Source: Deltaproteobacteria bacterium (GTDB taxonomy: Bacteria > Desulfobacterota > Syntrophia > Syntrophales > JAIPED01). From it: DNA of 33,547 bases. Location: assembly GCA_021737325.1 (NCBI GenBank), contig JAIPED010000014.1:1-33547 (forward strand), written 5' to 3'. Position numbers and translations under genes: made by a program. Each line of letters opens with the position of its first letter. The first letter of the stretch is position 1. Below are positions 1-8,773 of the stretch, one piece after another. The notes beneath the pieces are model-generated. The model searched no databases and had not been told where the DNA came from. It worked only from the letters and a program-made list of their open reading frames with translations.

Positions 1-280
1 GGATAAGATTCAAAGAAATATAATGATAGGGTTACCAATCCGCTGTTTTTTACCGCCCTCATTGAAAAAAGGTTTTTGCTGTGGTACGGTCTGCTCGCAC
101 TTGTTGGTAATAGAGCGCGGGAGGGTTTCTTCGGGGAGAGATATGCCAAGGTACGCTGGCTTTTATTTCGTTTCTTTCTTTTTCTCATCGACAGTTTTCC
201 TCTCTGATGCTCGTGCCATTGTTGCGTTTTAGTGCGGACGCTATTAGGGGGAAGGAAAAAATAAAAAGGAGAGAAAGTGT

Positions 281-1786
281 ATGACAACACCCATTCAACA
301 AAAGATCAGAGACAAGAAGAGGACAGCCGAACAAATTGCCGACATGGTAAAATCTGGCGATTGGATTAACCACGGCACAACGGGTGGAGATTCCACAGTC
401 TGTACGGAGGCTGTCGCCAAGCGGCTAGGACCAGGACCTGGCCAATTGAGGGACATTGAGTTCTGGCTCTATGCGATGTTTTATCCGCATCACGAGTTGC
501 AAGAAATTGACCCATTGCAAAAGTATCATTGCCTTCATGACTTTTTCTTCTTTCCGTGGAATCGTAAGGCTCGCGATACCAACAATGTTTCGGACTGGGC
601 ACAGTGGGGTTGGGCATACGGAATGTGGGCTCATCACTATCGCTTTACCCACGCACAGAAAGAAAAGCGAGCCATGGATTGGTGGTTCAATGCCGCAACG
701 GCTCCCGATGCTCACGGCTATTTCAATATGTCATACGGAACCAACAACGCTAATATTTTTCGACAAACCGCCAAAAAGATAGTCTTTGAGGTTCGTTCCG
801 ACTACCCTTGGGCGGAGGGCGGCAGGTTCAACACCATTCATCTTGACGAGGTAGATTACTGGGTTGAGGTGGATTGCGAAAAATACAAATGGCCACAGGT
901 TAACGAAAAGGGAATTGAACCAAAGCCCGTGGAAAAAGAGATCGCCAAGCATGTCATGTCCATCATGCGGGATCGCGATGTTGTTCAACTCGGCATTGGC
1001 GCACTTCCTTCGGCTTGTGTCTCGGCGATGGCGGATGCGGGATTTAAGGATTTGGGTGTTCACACCGAAATGCTTAACTATGGCTTGATCAAGCTCATTG
1101 AATCGGGACAGGTTACCAACGCTTACAAACCCATAGATCGCGGCAAGAGCGTTTATACCTTTGCCTTCCCGGTGGATGTAAAATGGTATTACGACACGAT
1201 TCATCACAACCAAGCGATGGCCGTTTATGACATTGATTACACCAACAATTTGCACAACCTTACCCGCATTGACAATATGATCGCGATTAACAACGCGGTG
1301 GCGGTGGATTTGCTCGGACAAATTTGTACGGGATTTTATGAAAAACGTCCCATTTCCAGTTCTGGTGGCTTCTTCCAGTTTGTTTCCTTCTGCGCCCAAT
1401 CCCGAGGTGGCCGCGGTGTTGCCTCAATGACTTCACGCAGCAAGCACCAGACTTCACGCATTGTTCCCTTCTTGCCAGAAGGTTCAACGGTGGATGTACC
1501 CGCACAGCTTGCGAACTATGTCTGCACAGAATACGGAATTGTGAACCTTCGGGGGCTTTCCGGCTATGAAAGGGCCTCCGCATTAATTTCCATCGCGCAT
1601 CCCGACGACAGAGAATGGTTGGAACAAGAGGCCCGCAAGCATGGCTTGCTTGCTCCCAACTTCCCCGTTTCCATGCTCAACAACCGCCGTTATCCTGCCT
1701 ATGAAGAACGGAGAAAGTACAAGATTCCCATGCACTCCTCCATTTGGGGATATGATTGGGAAGACGGTTATCAATCAGGAAAATAA
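281..1786 (+). CDS. acetyl-CoA hydrolase/CoA-transferase family protein
   Basis: 501-aa ORF, SD AAGGAGAG upstream of ATG; motifs such as VVQLGIGALPSACVSAM, LGVHTEMLNYGLIKLIESGQVTN, SGGFFQFVSFCAQSRGGRGVASM and YVCTEYGIVNLRGLSGYERASALISIAHPDDREWL are typical of the acetyl-CoA hydrolase/transferase family. Confidence 0.88.
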   Translation: MTTPIQQKIRDKKRTAEQIADMVKSGDWINHGTTGGDSTVCTEAVAKRLGPGPGQLRDIEFWLYAMFYPHHELQEIDPLQKYHCLHDFFFFPWNRKARDTNNVSDWAQWGWAYGMWAHHYRFTHAQKEKRAMDWWFNAATAPDAHGYFNMSYGTNNANIFRQTAKKIVFEVRSDYPWAEGGRFNTIHLDEVDYWVEVDCEKYKWPQVNEKGIEPKPVEKEIAKHVMSIMRDRDVVQLGIGALPSACVSAMADAGFKDLGVHTEMLNYGLIKLIESGQVTNAYKPIDRGKSVYTFAFPVDVKWYYDTIHHNQAMAVYDIDYTNNLHNLTRIDNMIAINNAVAVDLLGQICTGFYEKRPISSSGGFFQFVSFCAQSRGGRGVASMTSRSKHQTSRIVPFLPEGSTVDVPAQLANYVCTEYGIVNLRGLSGYERASALISIAHPDDREWLEQEARKHGLLAPNFPVSMLNNRRYPAYEERRKYKIPMHSSIWGYDWEDGYQSGK

Positions 1787-1796
1787 CATCACCACC

Positions 1797-1830
1797 GGGG
1801 AGCCCTTTGAAGGGGGTTCCCCTATTTTTT
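1797..1830 (+). terminator. Rho-independent terminator
   Basis: GGGGAGCCC-TTTGAAGG-GGGTTCCCC hairpin (one G.T wobble) followed by TATTTTTT just after the CoA-transferase stop. Confidence 0.7.
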
Positions 1831-1862
1831 CAACAAAACTACCAGTGAGGAGCCCCTTCTTT

Positions 1863-2600
1863 ATGGATCAACCCAAAACAATTCAGGACCTTTCCCCGCA
1901 AGCGATGGCAAGTTTGGTGGTGGATATGTTTCAACGAATCATTATTCATCATGGCCTTTGGTTTGCCGAGGTTGAAAGGCAGTTAGGAATGGAAAAGGCT
2001 TTGGCGGTATATTCGCGGGCGGCAACCCGTAGCTACGGAATACAAATGGAGCGCTTGGGAAAGATTTTGGGCTTTGAAATGTCCCAGGGAGTACCCAAGC
2101 CATTAGCCGCTTTGTCAGCGGAGGAATTAAAGGCTTTACTTGATGGCGTTTGCGTTAATTGGCTTGCCAACGATGGTGTTTGGTTCCAAGCGGTGGAAGA
2201 AGAGCTGGGGATGTTCGATGCTAAGAGGTGCAACGACTCTTGCTGGGTGCGTTTTTCCCCATTTGAAGCACAAGCGATTAAAAATTTTCTCCAACTTGGT
2301 GATAATTCAGGATTGGAAGGGTTAAAGAGGGCACTTAATTTCCGCCTCTACGCGAATATCAACAAGCAATCCATCATTGATGAATCACCCAACAGCATCG
2401 TTTTTCAAATGAACGATTGTCGGGTACAATCGGCCCGTAAGAGAAAGGGTATGGAGGATTATCCCTGCAAATCGGGAGGTGTGGTGGAATACCGCACTTT
2501 TGCCAGCACGATAGATTCCCGCATCAAGACACAGTGTATCGCCTGCCCGCCAGATGAGCATCCAAAAGAATGGTTCTGTGCGTGGCGCTTTACCATATAG
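1863..2600 (+). CDS. DUF6125-like / ATC-hydrolase-like cytosolic protein with conserved Cys-rich C-terminus
   Basis: In-frame ATG at 1863 with upstream GAGGAG; C-terminus CRVQSARKRKGMEDYPCKSGGVVEYRTFASTIDSRIKTQCIACPPDEHPKEWFCAWRF; family recognised from memory. Confidence 0.65.
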   Translation: MDQPKTIQDLSPQAMASLVVDMFQRIIIHHGLWFAEVERQLGMEKALAVYSRAATRSYGIQMERLGKILGFEMSQGVPKPLAALSAEELKALLDGVCVNWLANDGVWFQAVEEELGMFDAKRCNDSCWVRFSPFEAQAIKNFLQLGDNSGLEGLKRALNFRLYANINKQSIIDESPNSIVFQMNDCRVQSARKRKGMEDYPCKSGGVVEYRTFASTIDSRIKTQCIACPPDEHPKEWFCAWRFTI

Positions 2601-2682
2601 GAGTAAAATCCATTGGCGGAAAAAAAGGTTTTTTTACCCTCTTTTCCGTCGGGGAAACGATAACCGAAAAAGGAGGAAGTAT

Positions 2683-3879
2683 ATGTCGTTAAATTTCAAT
2701 TTTTCCGAAGAACAAAAAATGTTGGAGGAAAGTGTTTATCGATGGGCAACATCTTGGTTGGAACCGCAGATGGAACATGCCTACGAGGCTGATGAGATGC
2801 CCTCGACGCTCTTCAAAGAAACCGCCAATCTAGGCATTAACGGAATTGTTTTTGAGGAAAAGCATGGCGGCGCGGGGATGGGCTATGTGGAAACGCTCAT
2901 TGCGTATGAAAATATCGCTCGTGTGAGTAACGCGCTTTCCATGACAGTCGGTGCTAGTCAAACTCTTTGCTTTGATAATTTCCGCAGAAATGCCACCGAA
3001 GCACAAAGAATCTCCGTACTTCCCAAAGCTTGTTCGGGCGAGTGGATCGGATGCTTGGGAATCACCGAACCTAATGCTGGCTCCGATGCGATGTCAATGA
3101 CGACCAAGGCGGAAAAGAAGGGCGATCGATATATCATCAACGGTAGCAAGATATTCATTACCAACGCACCTGTGGCACAATTTATGGTTTTCTATGCCAA
3201 AACCGATCCCAATGCCGGGCCGAAGGGTATTTCTACCTTCTTCTTTGAAATCGATAAGTACAAAGATAAGGGCTACAAGTGTGAAAAAATTAAAAAGTGG
3301 GGCATGCGCACTTCTCCGACAGGACTCGTAACCTTTGAGGATATGGAGCTTCCTGAAGAGAATTTGGTTGGTGGGCTTAATAAAGGGGTTGCGGTATTAA
3401 CCAGTGGGCTGTGTACCGAGCGAATCACGCTTTCGGGATGTACGCTGGGCTCGCAACGCTCTTGCCTGGAACTATCCATCAAGTATGCTAAAGAAAGGGT
3501 GCAGTTCAAAAAGCCCATCGCGGAATTTCAGAGCATTCAGGAAAAGATAGCCGACATGTACACGGGCTACCTTGCCTCTAAATGGCTTGCCTACAGCGCA
3601 GCATCATTCTGCGATTCGCTAACAAATAAGAGCGGCGGCAAGGGGACGGATCTTGATAGAATGGCGGCGGCTTCCCTGCTTTTCTGCGGAGAAATGGGAA
3701 CAAAGATCGCCCTAGACGCTATACAAATACACGGTGGTTATGGATATTGCACGGAATACGCCATAAGCAGACACTTCCTCGATCAGAAACTTTGGGAGAT
3801 AGGCGCTGGCACTTCCGAGGTGCGCCGCATGATCATCGCTCGTGAACTCTATCGAGATAACTTCCAATCGGGGCGCTAG
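2683..3879 (+). CDS. acyl-CoA dehydrogenase
   Basis: SD AGGAGG then ATG at 2683; ACAD motifs CLGITEPNAGSDAMSMTTKAEKKGDRYIINGSKIFITNA and IHGGYGYCTEYAISRHFLDQKLWEIGAGTSEVRRMIIARELY. Confidence 0.93.
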   Translation: MSLNFNFSEEQKMLEESVYRWATSWLEPQMEHAYEADEMPSTLFKETANLGINGIVFEEKHGGAGMGYVETLIAYENIARVSNALSMTVGASQTLCFDNFRRNATEAQRISVLPKACSGEWIGCLGITEPNAGSDAMSMTTKAEKKGDRYIINGSKIFITNAPVAQFMVFYAKTDPNAGPKGISTFFFEIDKYKDKGYKCEKIKKWGMRTSPTGLVTFEDMELPEENLVGGLNKGVAVLTSGLCTERITLSGCTLGSQRSCLELSIKYAKERVQFKKPIAEFQSIQEKIADMYTGYLASKWLAYSAASFCDSLTNKSGGKGTDLDRMAAASLLFCGEMGTKIALDAIQIHGGYGYCTEYAISRHFLDQKLWEIGAGTSEVRRMIIARELYRDNFQSGR

Positions 3880-3896
3880 TATCGTTACTATCAAAG

Positions 3897-3921
3897 CGGG
3901 TATGCTAGCGGTACCCGTTTT
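3897..3921 (+). terminator. possible weak terminator
   Basis: CGGGTA(TGCTAGCGG)TACCCG followed by TTTT after the acyl-CoA dehydrogenase. Confidence 0.45.
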
Positions 3922-4063
3922 ACCCCTTCATGTTTTTTGGTGCCATCAGTTTCTTCCCAGACACAATGATAACAGGCATTAATGAGTAAAATGTAGCTAT
4001 TAAGGGTCTGATATGGTAGCGGGGGGCGCATCGGCGGAAAAACAGCAGGAGAAGGAGGTAAGA

Positions 4064-4846
4064 ATGCGGAAAGTAGCAGTGAAGTTGGTTTTAGTGGCAA
4101 GTTTTGTGGGGTTATCTTTTGGCAATGCCCTGGCGTTGCTTGATGTTGATGTTGCGGCGGGTGTTTGGCAACAATCGCTGGATGGTAACATTTGCTATAA
4201 AGGTGATACGCTAGACGCAAAAAATGGATTAAAGTTGGACCAACAATTGAATCCTTATGTCAGTGCAAGGGTAAATCTGCCAATTCTCCCAGGTTTATAC
4301 TTCATGTACACCCCTGCAGGGTTTTCTGGTTCCGGTACACTTTCCCATAATTTTACATTCGGTGATACCCAGTTCCAAGCAAATCAGTGGTTTGACTCTA
4401 AATTGGTGCTGAACCACTACGATGTGGCGTTTTTTTATGGCATCCCTCTGTTAAACACTGCCACCATGGGTATCATGGATGCAGAACTGGGACTAAATGC
4501 GCGGTTCTATGATTTGGAGACTGAAATCACCCAAGGAAATCTCAAGAGGGGCATTAGAACAATCATTCCCGTTCCTATGCTCTATGCGCGGTTAAAGATA
4601 GCTCCTCCCGTCATTGATATTATAGCTCTGGAGACTGAAGGACGGGGAATTGTTGCCGGGAGCAACCATGTTGTTAGCGGAGTTGCTAGGCTGAAGGTTT
4701 TAGTGCCAGCTTTTCCGTTGCTAAAATTGAGTTTGGGCTACCGTTATGATTCGATTAAGGTAGATGCCAGCGATCTCGCTGGTGTTAGCGTTAGCACGGA
4801 TATGAAGGCTAGTGGTCCCTTTGCTGAGGTCGCGTTGGAGTTTTAG
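4064..4846 (+). CDS. outer-membrane beta-barrel protein (TIGR04219-like)
   Basis: SD GAAGGAGGT, ATG 4064; signal peptide MRKVAVKLVLVASFVGLSFGNALA; alternating beta-barrel pattern ending in FAEVALEF (terminal Phe). Confidence 0.75.
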   Translation: MRKVAVKLVLVASFVGLSFGNALALLDVDVAAGVWQQSLDGNICYKGDTLDAKNGLKLDQQLNPYVSARVNLPILPGLYFMYTPAGFSGSGTLSHNFTFGDTQFQANQWFDSKLVLNHYDVAFFYGIPLLNTATMGIMDAELGLNARFYDLETEITQGNLKRGIRTIIPVPMLYARLKIAPPVIDIIALETEGRGIVAGSNHVVSGVARLKVLVPAFPLLKLSLGYRYDSIKVDASDLAGVSVSTDMKASGPFAEVALEF

Positions 4847-4856
4847 CTAAAAACTT

Positions 4857-4887
4857 TTCTGCCCTGTGGCATTACCGCAGGGCAGAA
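4857..4887. terminator. strong intergenic hairpin, possible terminator
   Basis: TTCTGCCCTG(TGGCATTACCG)CAGGGCAGAA, 10-bp perfect stem; lacks a U-tract on the + strand. Confidence 0.5.
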
Positions 4888-4930
4888 CACTAACAATATC
4901 AACATTTTTGTTTCCTCTATAGATTCCCCT

Positions 4931-5040
4931 TGGCGACTACTCCGGTCGTTACTTGTTTCTCTGGTACCGTCATCATTTGCGAATTTGCTGGACAATTACG
5001 CCGCTACAGGCGACAGTAACCTCGTGGTGAAACAAAGACG
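4931..5040 (+). promoter_or_regulatory. structured 5' leader of nhaA, candidate riboswitch (nhaA-associated RNA class)
   Basis: Hairpin CGCC(GCTACA)GGCG at 4999-5012, long-range complement GTTACT 4948-4953 / AGTAAC 5015-5020, CGGT 4943-4946 / ACCG 4966-4969; leader runs directly into the nhaA ATG; class membership not verified. Confidence 0.5.
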
Positions 5041-6282
5041 ATGAAACTTTCTCCTTACCGACGACTAAAAACAAAAATTACCCTGTCCTTTTCTGCATTA
5101 CATAACTTTATGTACATGGAGGCAGCGGGGGGAATCACCCTGTTTGCCGCGGCCCTTCTGGGACTGTTCTTCGCCAATTCGCCCCTTGAAAGCCATTATG
5201 CTTCCCTGAGAGAAACGCAGTTTAGCGTGGCATTGGGGCATTTTTCTTTGGAGAAGCCTTTACTCCTCTGGATCAACGACGGCCTCATGGCGATTTTTTT
5301 CTTACTCGTGGGCTTGGAGTTAAAGAGAGAGCTTGTGGAAGGACATCTTTCTTCCTTTAAGCGGGCGATTTTCCCCGCCATTGCCGCCATAGGGGGAATG
5401 CTTGTTCCTGCAGGAATTTACTTTGCCATGAATTATCATGACGCAAAAGCTATTCCCGGATGGGCTATCCCCACGGCAACGGACATCGCATTTGCCATGG
5501 GGATAATCGCCCTTTTAGGAAAGCGGGTCCCTTCGGCGCTGAAGGTTTTTTTGCTTTCGGTAGCGATATTCGACGATATCGGAGCGATAATAATTATCGC
5601 CATTTTTTACACACCGCACCTTTCGTTTACCGCAATGGTGGTTGCCGCGATATTCATTGCGGCACTATTTCTTATCAACCGCATGGGGGTGCGGCGGTTG
5701 GCTCCCTATTTTGTGCTTGGTGTTCCTTTGTGGGTGGCGGTTTTAGAATCGGGTATTCATGCCACGCTAACAGGGGTTATTCTGGCACTGATGATCCCGC
5801 TAAAAAAACGATCCTCTACAAGCACGGATACCTTGCCCGACGAAGAAGCTCCTCTGCATCGTCTGATCCACGATTTACACCCCTGGGTAGCCTTCGGCAT
5901 CCTGCCGCTTTTTGCCTTTGTCAACACGGGTATATCTTTTGCCGATATGCACTATGCTAGTTTCTGGCATCATGTTCCATTAGGTATCATGCTGGGGTTA
6001 TTCATTGGCAAGCCGTTGGGAATTCTGGGTTTTACCTGGGTGGCCGTCAAGTTGCGCATTGCCCGCCTCGGCAAAGGACTTCAATGGCGGCAAGTATATG
6101 GCATTAGCATCATCTGCGGCACGGGTTTTACGATGAGCCTTTTTATTGCCTCCCTAGCGGCAGGACAAGGCGGAATGGAATATGTCGGACTCGATCGTCT
6201 GGGAATTCTGGGCGGCTCGTTAATTTCTGGTGTCGTTGGCTCGCTTTATCTAAAGCGCGTATGTCCTACCAAACGCCGCTAA
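5041..6282 (+). CDS. nhaA: Na+/H+ antiporter NhaA
   Basis: 413 aa; LLFFANSPL-like N-terminus, AIPTATDIAFAMGIIALLGKRVPSALKVFLLSVAIFDDIGAIIIIAIFYT, PLFAFVNTGI, IGKPLGI, GTGFTMSLFIASLA. Confidence 0.96.
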   Translation: MKLSPYRRLKTKITLSFSALHNFMYMEAAGGITLFAAALLGLFFANSPLESHYASLRETQFSVALGHFSLEKPLLLWINDGLMAIFFLLVGLELKRELVEGHLSSFKRAIFPAIAAIGGMLVPAGIYFAMNYHDAKAIPGWAIPTATDIAFAMGIIALLGKRVPSALKVFLLSVAIFDDIGAIIIIAIFYTPHLSFTAMVVAAIFIAALFLINRMGVRRLAPYFVLGVPLWVAVLESGIHATLTGVILALMIPLKKRSSTSTDTLPDEEAPLHRLIHDLHPWVAFGILPLFAFVNTGISFADMHYASFWHHVPLGIMLGLFIGKPLGILGFTWVAVKLRIARLGKGLQWRQVYGISIICGTGFTMSLFIASLAAGQGGMEYVGLDRLGILGGSLISGVVGSLYLKRVCPTKRR

Positions 6283-6303
6283 AACAGCCTACGGTGCTGT
6301 TTT
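6281..6303 (+). terminator. probable terminator after nhaA
   Basis: AAAACAGC(CTACGGT)GCTGTTTT hairpin overlapping the nhaA stop codon. Confidence 0.55.
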
Positions 6304-6560
6304 GGTGCTCTTCTTGATGAACAAATCTCTCTGCACAGCCCATTGTATGAGGCTTGCAAGATAACTCAACCTAGTCGTAGCTTAGCCTTAGATGCGGCAT
6401 TGATTTCCTTTGCGGAGTAGCTTGTCGTTTTGCCTCACTCATCTTTGAGCCCCAGCAGGAAGGACCCTAATCGCAGGAGTCATTTGGGGCAACATGTTCG
6501 CAATACTCTTTTATTATTGGTTCAATTGTTGTTTCTTCCATGACAAAACTTCAAGGAGTT

Positions 6561-7058
6561 TTATAACTCACAAATTCCTTTGATTTCACAGTTTTTTACT
6601 CTCAGCCGTGCTGCCCGTCGCGCCAGAGCCTCGCGTTGGCGCCGTTCTTCGGTTTCCGATTCCAGAGCAATTTCTGGTATCGGCAACGCCTTACCCGCCT
6701 TATCCAAGGAAACAAAGGTCAAATAAGCCGAAGCGGTATGGCGAACTTCGCCCGTCAAAGGATCCTCCGCTTCCACCCTAGCACCAATTTCCATGGATTT
6801 TTTGCCGACATAGTTGATGCTCGCATGGATTTTTAACAAGTCGCCGACATAAACGGGGGAGTGAAAGTCGATACGATCGATGGAAGCCGTAACACTATTC
6901 TTGCTGGAATGGCGAGATGCAACAATGCCAGCAGTGTTATCCACCAGCTTCATAATTGTTCCTCCGTGGATGTTTCCGGCTAGATTAGAATCGGTAGGCA
7001 TCATTTGCTGGATAACGGTTATGGAACTATCGGAAATTCTTTTAACAGACATGCTCAA
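6561..7058 (-). CDS. acyl-CoA thioesterase, hotdog fold (YciA-like)
   Basis: 165 aa; MMPTDSNLAGNIHGGTIMKLVDNTAGIVASRHS and VTASIDRIDFHSPVYVGDLLKIHASINYVGKKSMEIGARVEAED. Confidence 0.88.
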   Translation of the reverse strand: MSMSVKRISDSSITVIQQMMPTDSNLAGNIHGGTIMKLVDNTAGIVASRHSSKNSVTASIDRIDFHSPVYVGDLLKIHASINYVGKKSMEIGARVEAEDPLTGEVRHTASAYLTFVSLDKAGKALPIPEIALESETEERRQREALARRAARLRVKNCEIKGICEL

Positions 7059-7410
7059 TCTCCTTTAGAAGAATTAGGGCTTTTACCTTTGGGGTAATCT
7101 TTAACTACGCTGTTGTTAAGTGGTTACCCTTCTTTCAACGGCTCCGTTGTGATTACTGATGTAATTGGCAATTGCTGTAGCAGCAAAAGAAGGTTGTCAT
7201 CCCATTTTTTGAACGAAGTGATTTTTCCCCTTTGAGTTAACCCACCGCCGGGGCCACTGTCAAAAAACAGGTGGAAAGTAAAGTTATAAAACTTTTGCAC
7301 AACTGGTGTTTTGCTGGCAATGGCGCTACGGCGCGGTGCGCAATTAAATATAAAACATAACAAATTCAATATTTTCTTGACGCATGGTGCTATTGTATTT
7401 TGTTTTTGCG

Positions 7411-7432
7411 GTTACCGCTTTCGCGGAATGAC
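7411..7432. repeat. REP-like palindromic element, diverged copy in opposite orientation
   Basis: Reverse complement reads GTCATTCCGCGAAAGCGGTAAC, close to TCATTCCCGCGAAAGCGGGAAC at 15585-15606. Confidence 0.4.
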
Positions 7433-7631
7433 AATGTAAAATCAAACCGTGCGGTTCTACAAGCTCTAATGCTCTCCTACCATCTTAACAACTTCACCAA
7501 CCTAATACCAGAGTACAAACATACAGGGTCTCCTATGGCATAAGAGATATCATGCCATAACTATGAGGAATGGGTTATCAAGATAGCGTGCTTGTTTCTT
7601 TTAGGACATTTCTGAAAATATGCAGGAATTT

Positions 7632-8222
7632 TCAAATAAGCGAATATGTAATGGGAACGATGAGCCGTGCGGGCACGAGCGGTTGAGGAAACGGAGCACT
7701 CGCCACTATCGTTTCTACCGCGTTCTTGTCCAAAACTCCAACGCCTGATGTTTGGCGAACCCTAATGTTGGAAACCGAACCATCTTTTTCAACGATAAAG
7801 CTGACTATTGCCGTTCCTTGCCATCCCCTGCGTCTTGCCATTTCGGGATAGCGCAAGTTTTGAAAAATGCTCCTTTGAATGTAGAGGAGGTTTTCTCCGG
7901 CATAGCGGGAACTGTATTGTTCGTTCTCTTGCGCTTCAGCGGGCAACAACGGATTTACTCCTTGCTCGGGTGTAGGATCTTGCCGAGCTTTTTGCGGGGT
8001 GAGTCCTGCGACTGTTGTAGCTGGGGCGGTGATAGTTATTTGATGCTTTCTATCATTAACCGTATTTTTGCGCCCCGGTGTCGGGATTATCGTGAAATTT
8101 ACAACGAGATATTCGTTGAATCTGTTTTTTTGTGGGGGCGCAAATTTCGCAACAGATGAAACGGCAACGACCAACAAAAAGTGGATAATGATTGAGATTA
8201 CTAACGATTTTTTTGCCGTCAT
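7632..8222 (-). CDS. TonB family protein
   Basis: 196 aa; single N-terminal TM (SLVISIIIHFLLVVAVSSVAKF) and C-terminal TonB domain YPEMARRRGWQGTAIVSFIVEKDGSVSNIRVRQTSGVGVLDKNAVETIVASAPFPQP. Confidence 0.85.
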   Translation of the reverse strand: MTAKKSLVISIIIHFLLVVAVSSVAKFAPPQKNRFNEYLVVNFTIIPTPGRKNTVNDRKHQITITAPATTVAGLTPQKARQDPTPEQGVNPLLPAEAQENEQYSSRYAGENLLYIQRSIFQNLRYPEMARRRGWQGTAIVSFIVEKDGSVSNIRVRQTSGVGVLDKNAVETIVASAPFPQPLVPARLIVPITYSLI

Positions 8223-8244
8223 CGAGAGCTAGTATCCGTTCTTC

Positions 8245-8269
8245 AAAAGGATAAAGGTTATGCTATAAT
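8245..8269 (+). promoter_or_regulatory. candidate extended -10 promoter
   Basis: TGCTATAAT at 8261-8269 (TGn TATAAT) about 226 nt upstream of the HPr start; weak -35 (TTCAAA-like). Confidence 0.45.
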
Positions 8270-8494
8270 GGTAGTTTTCGTCGCCACCTTCGATTGCCGT
8301 TAGCGGCAGTCCGATTTTCTCCCCACCCCTCCCCTTCGCATCCTGAAGGTGTTCTCGCCCTAATTATCCCCGCCAAGGACTGTCAAGATAAAAGAGGAAG
8401 GATCTAAAAAGGTCAGGATAAACATTTTCGTTACCAATTATCCTTTTTTAGGTTAGTCTCCTCAACGGGTGTTCAGAAATGAAGGTTAATAGCA

Positions 8495-8764
8495 ATGCGT
8501 ATTGAAAGAGAATTGCAGATAAAAAACATGCTAGGAATACATGCCAGGGTGGCGGCAAGAATAGTAGCGGTAACGAATAAATACGCTTCCTCGGTGTTTT
8601 TTCGCACGAAAGAGCGGCAGGCAAACGCCAAAAACCTTATTGATCTCTTAACGCTATCATGCCCCCTGGGCAGTATTGTTACGGTGGAAATAGATGGCTC
8701 CGATGCAAAGGGCTTGTTTGAGGAATTGCAAACAATGGCGGACGATAAGTTCGGTGAGGAATAG
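8495..8764 (+). CDS. ptsH: HPr-family phosphocarrier protein
   Basis: 89 aa; IKNMLGIHARVAARIV (phospho-His motif) and QANAKNLIDLLTLSCPLGSIVTVEIDG. Confidence 0.88.
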   Translation: MRIERELQIKNMLGIHARVAARIVAVTNKYASSVFFRTKERQANAKNLIDLLTLSCPLGSIVTVEIDGSDAKGLFEELQTMADDKFGEE

Positions 8765-8773
8765 GTAAGTTTA

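Noticed and set aside
23-232. 69-aa plus-strand ORF at the left edge
   Set aside because: No motif or SD; region before the CoA-transferase looks intergenic.
731-1399. 222-aa minus-strand ORF
   Set aside because: Antisense to the CoA-transferase, no recognisable motifs.
3891-4220. minus-strand ORFs upstream of the outer-membrane protein gene
   Set aside because: Antisense to the signal-peptide region with no motif or SD; compositional artefacts.
6467-6469. In-frame TAG as a possible pyrrolysine codon
   Set aside because: No Pyl machinery or substrate-like protein visible, and a second TAG plus frame change follow; decay is simpler.
7124-7369. 81-aa minus-strand ORF
   Set aside because: Overlaps the repeat-like intergenic region and has no convincing domain or SD.
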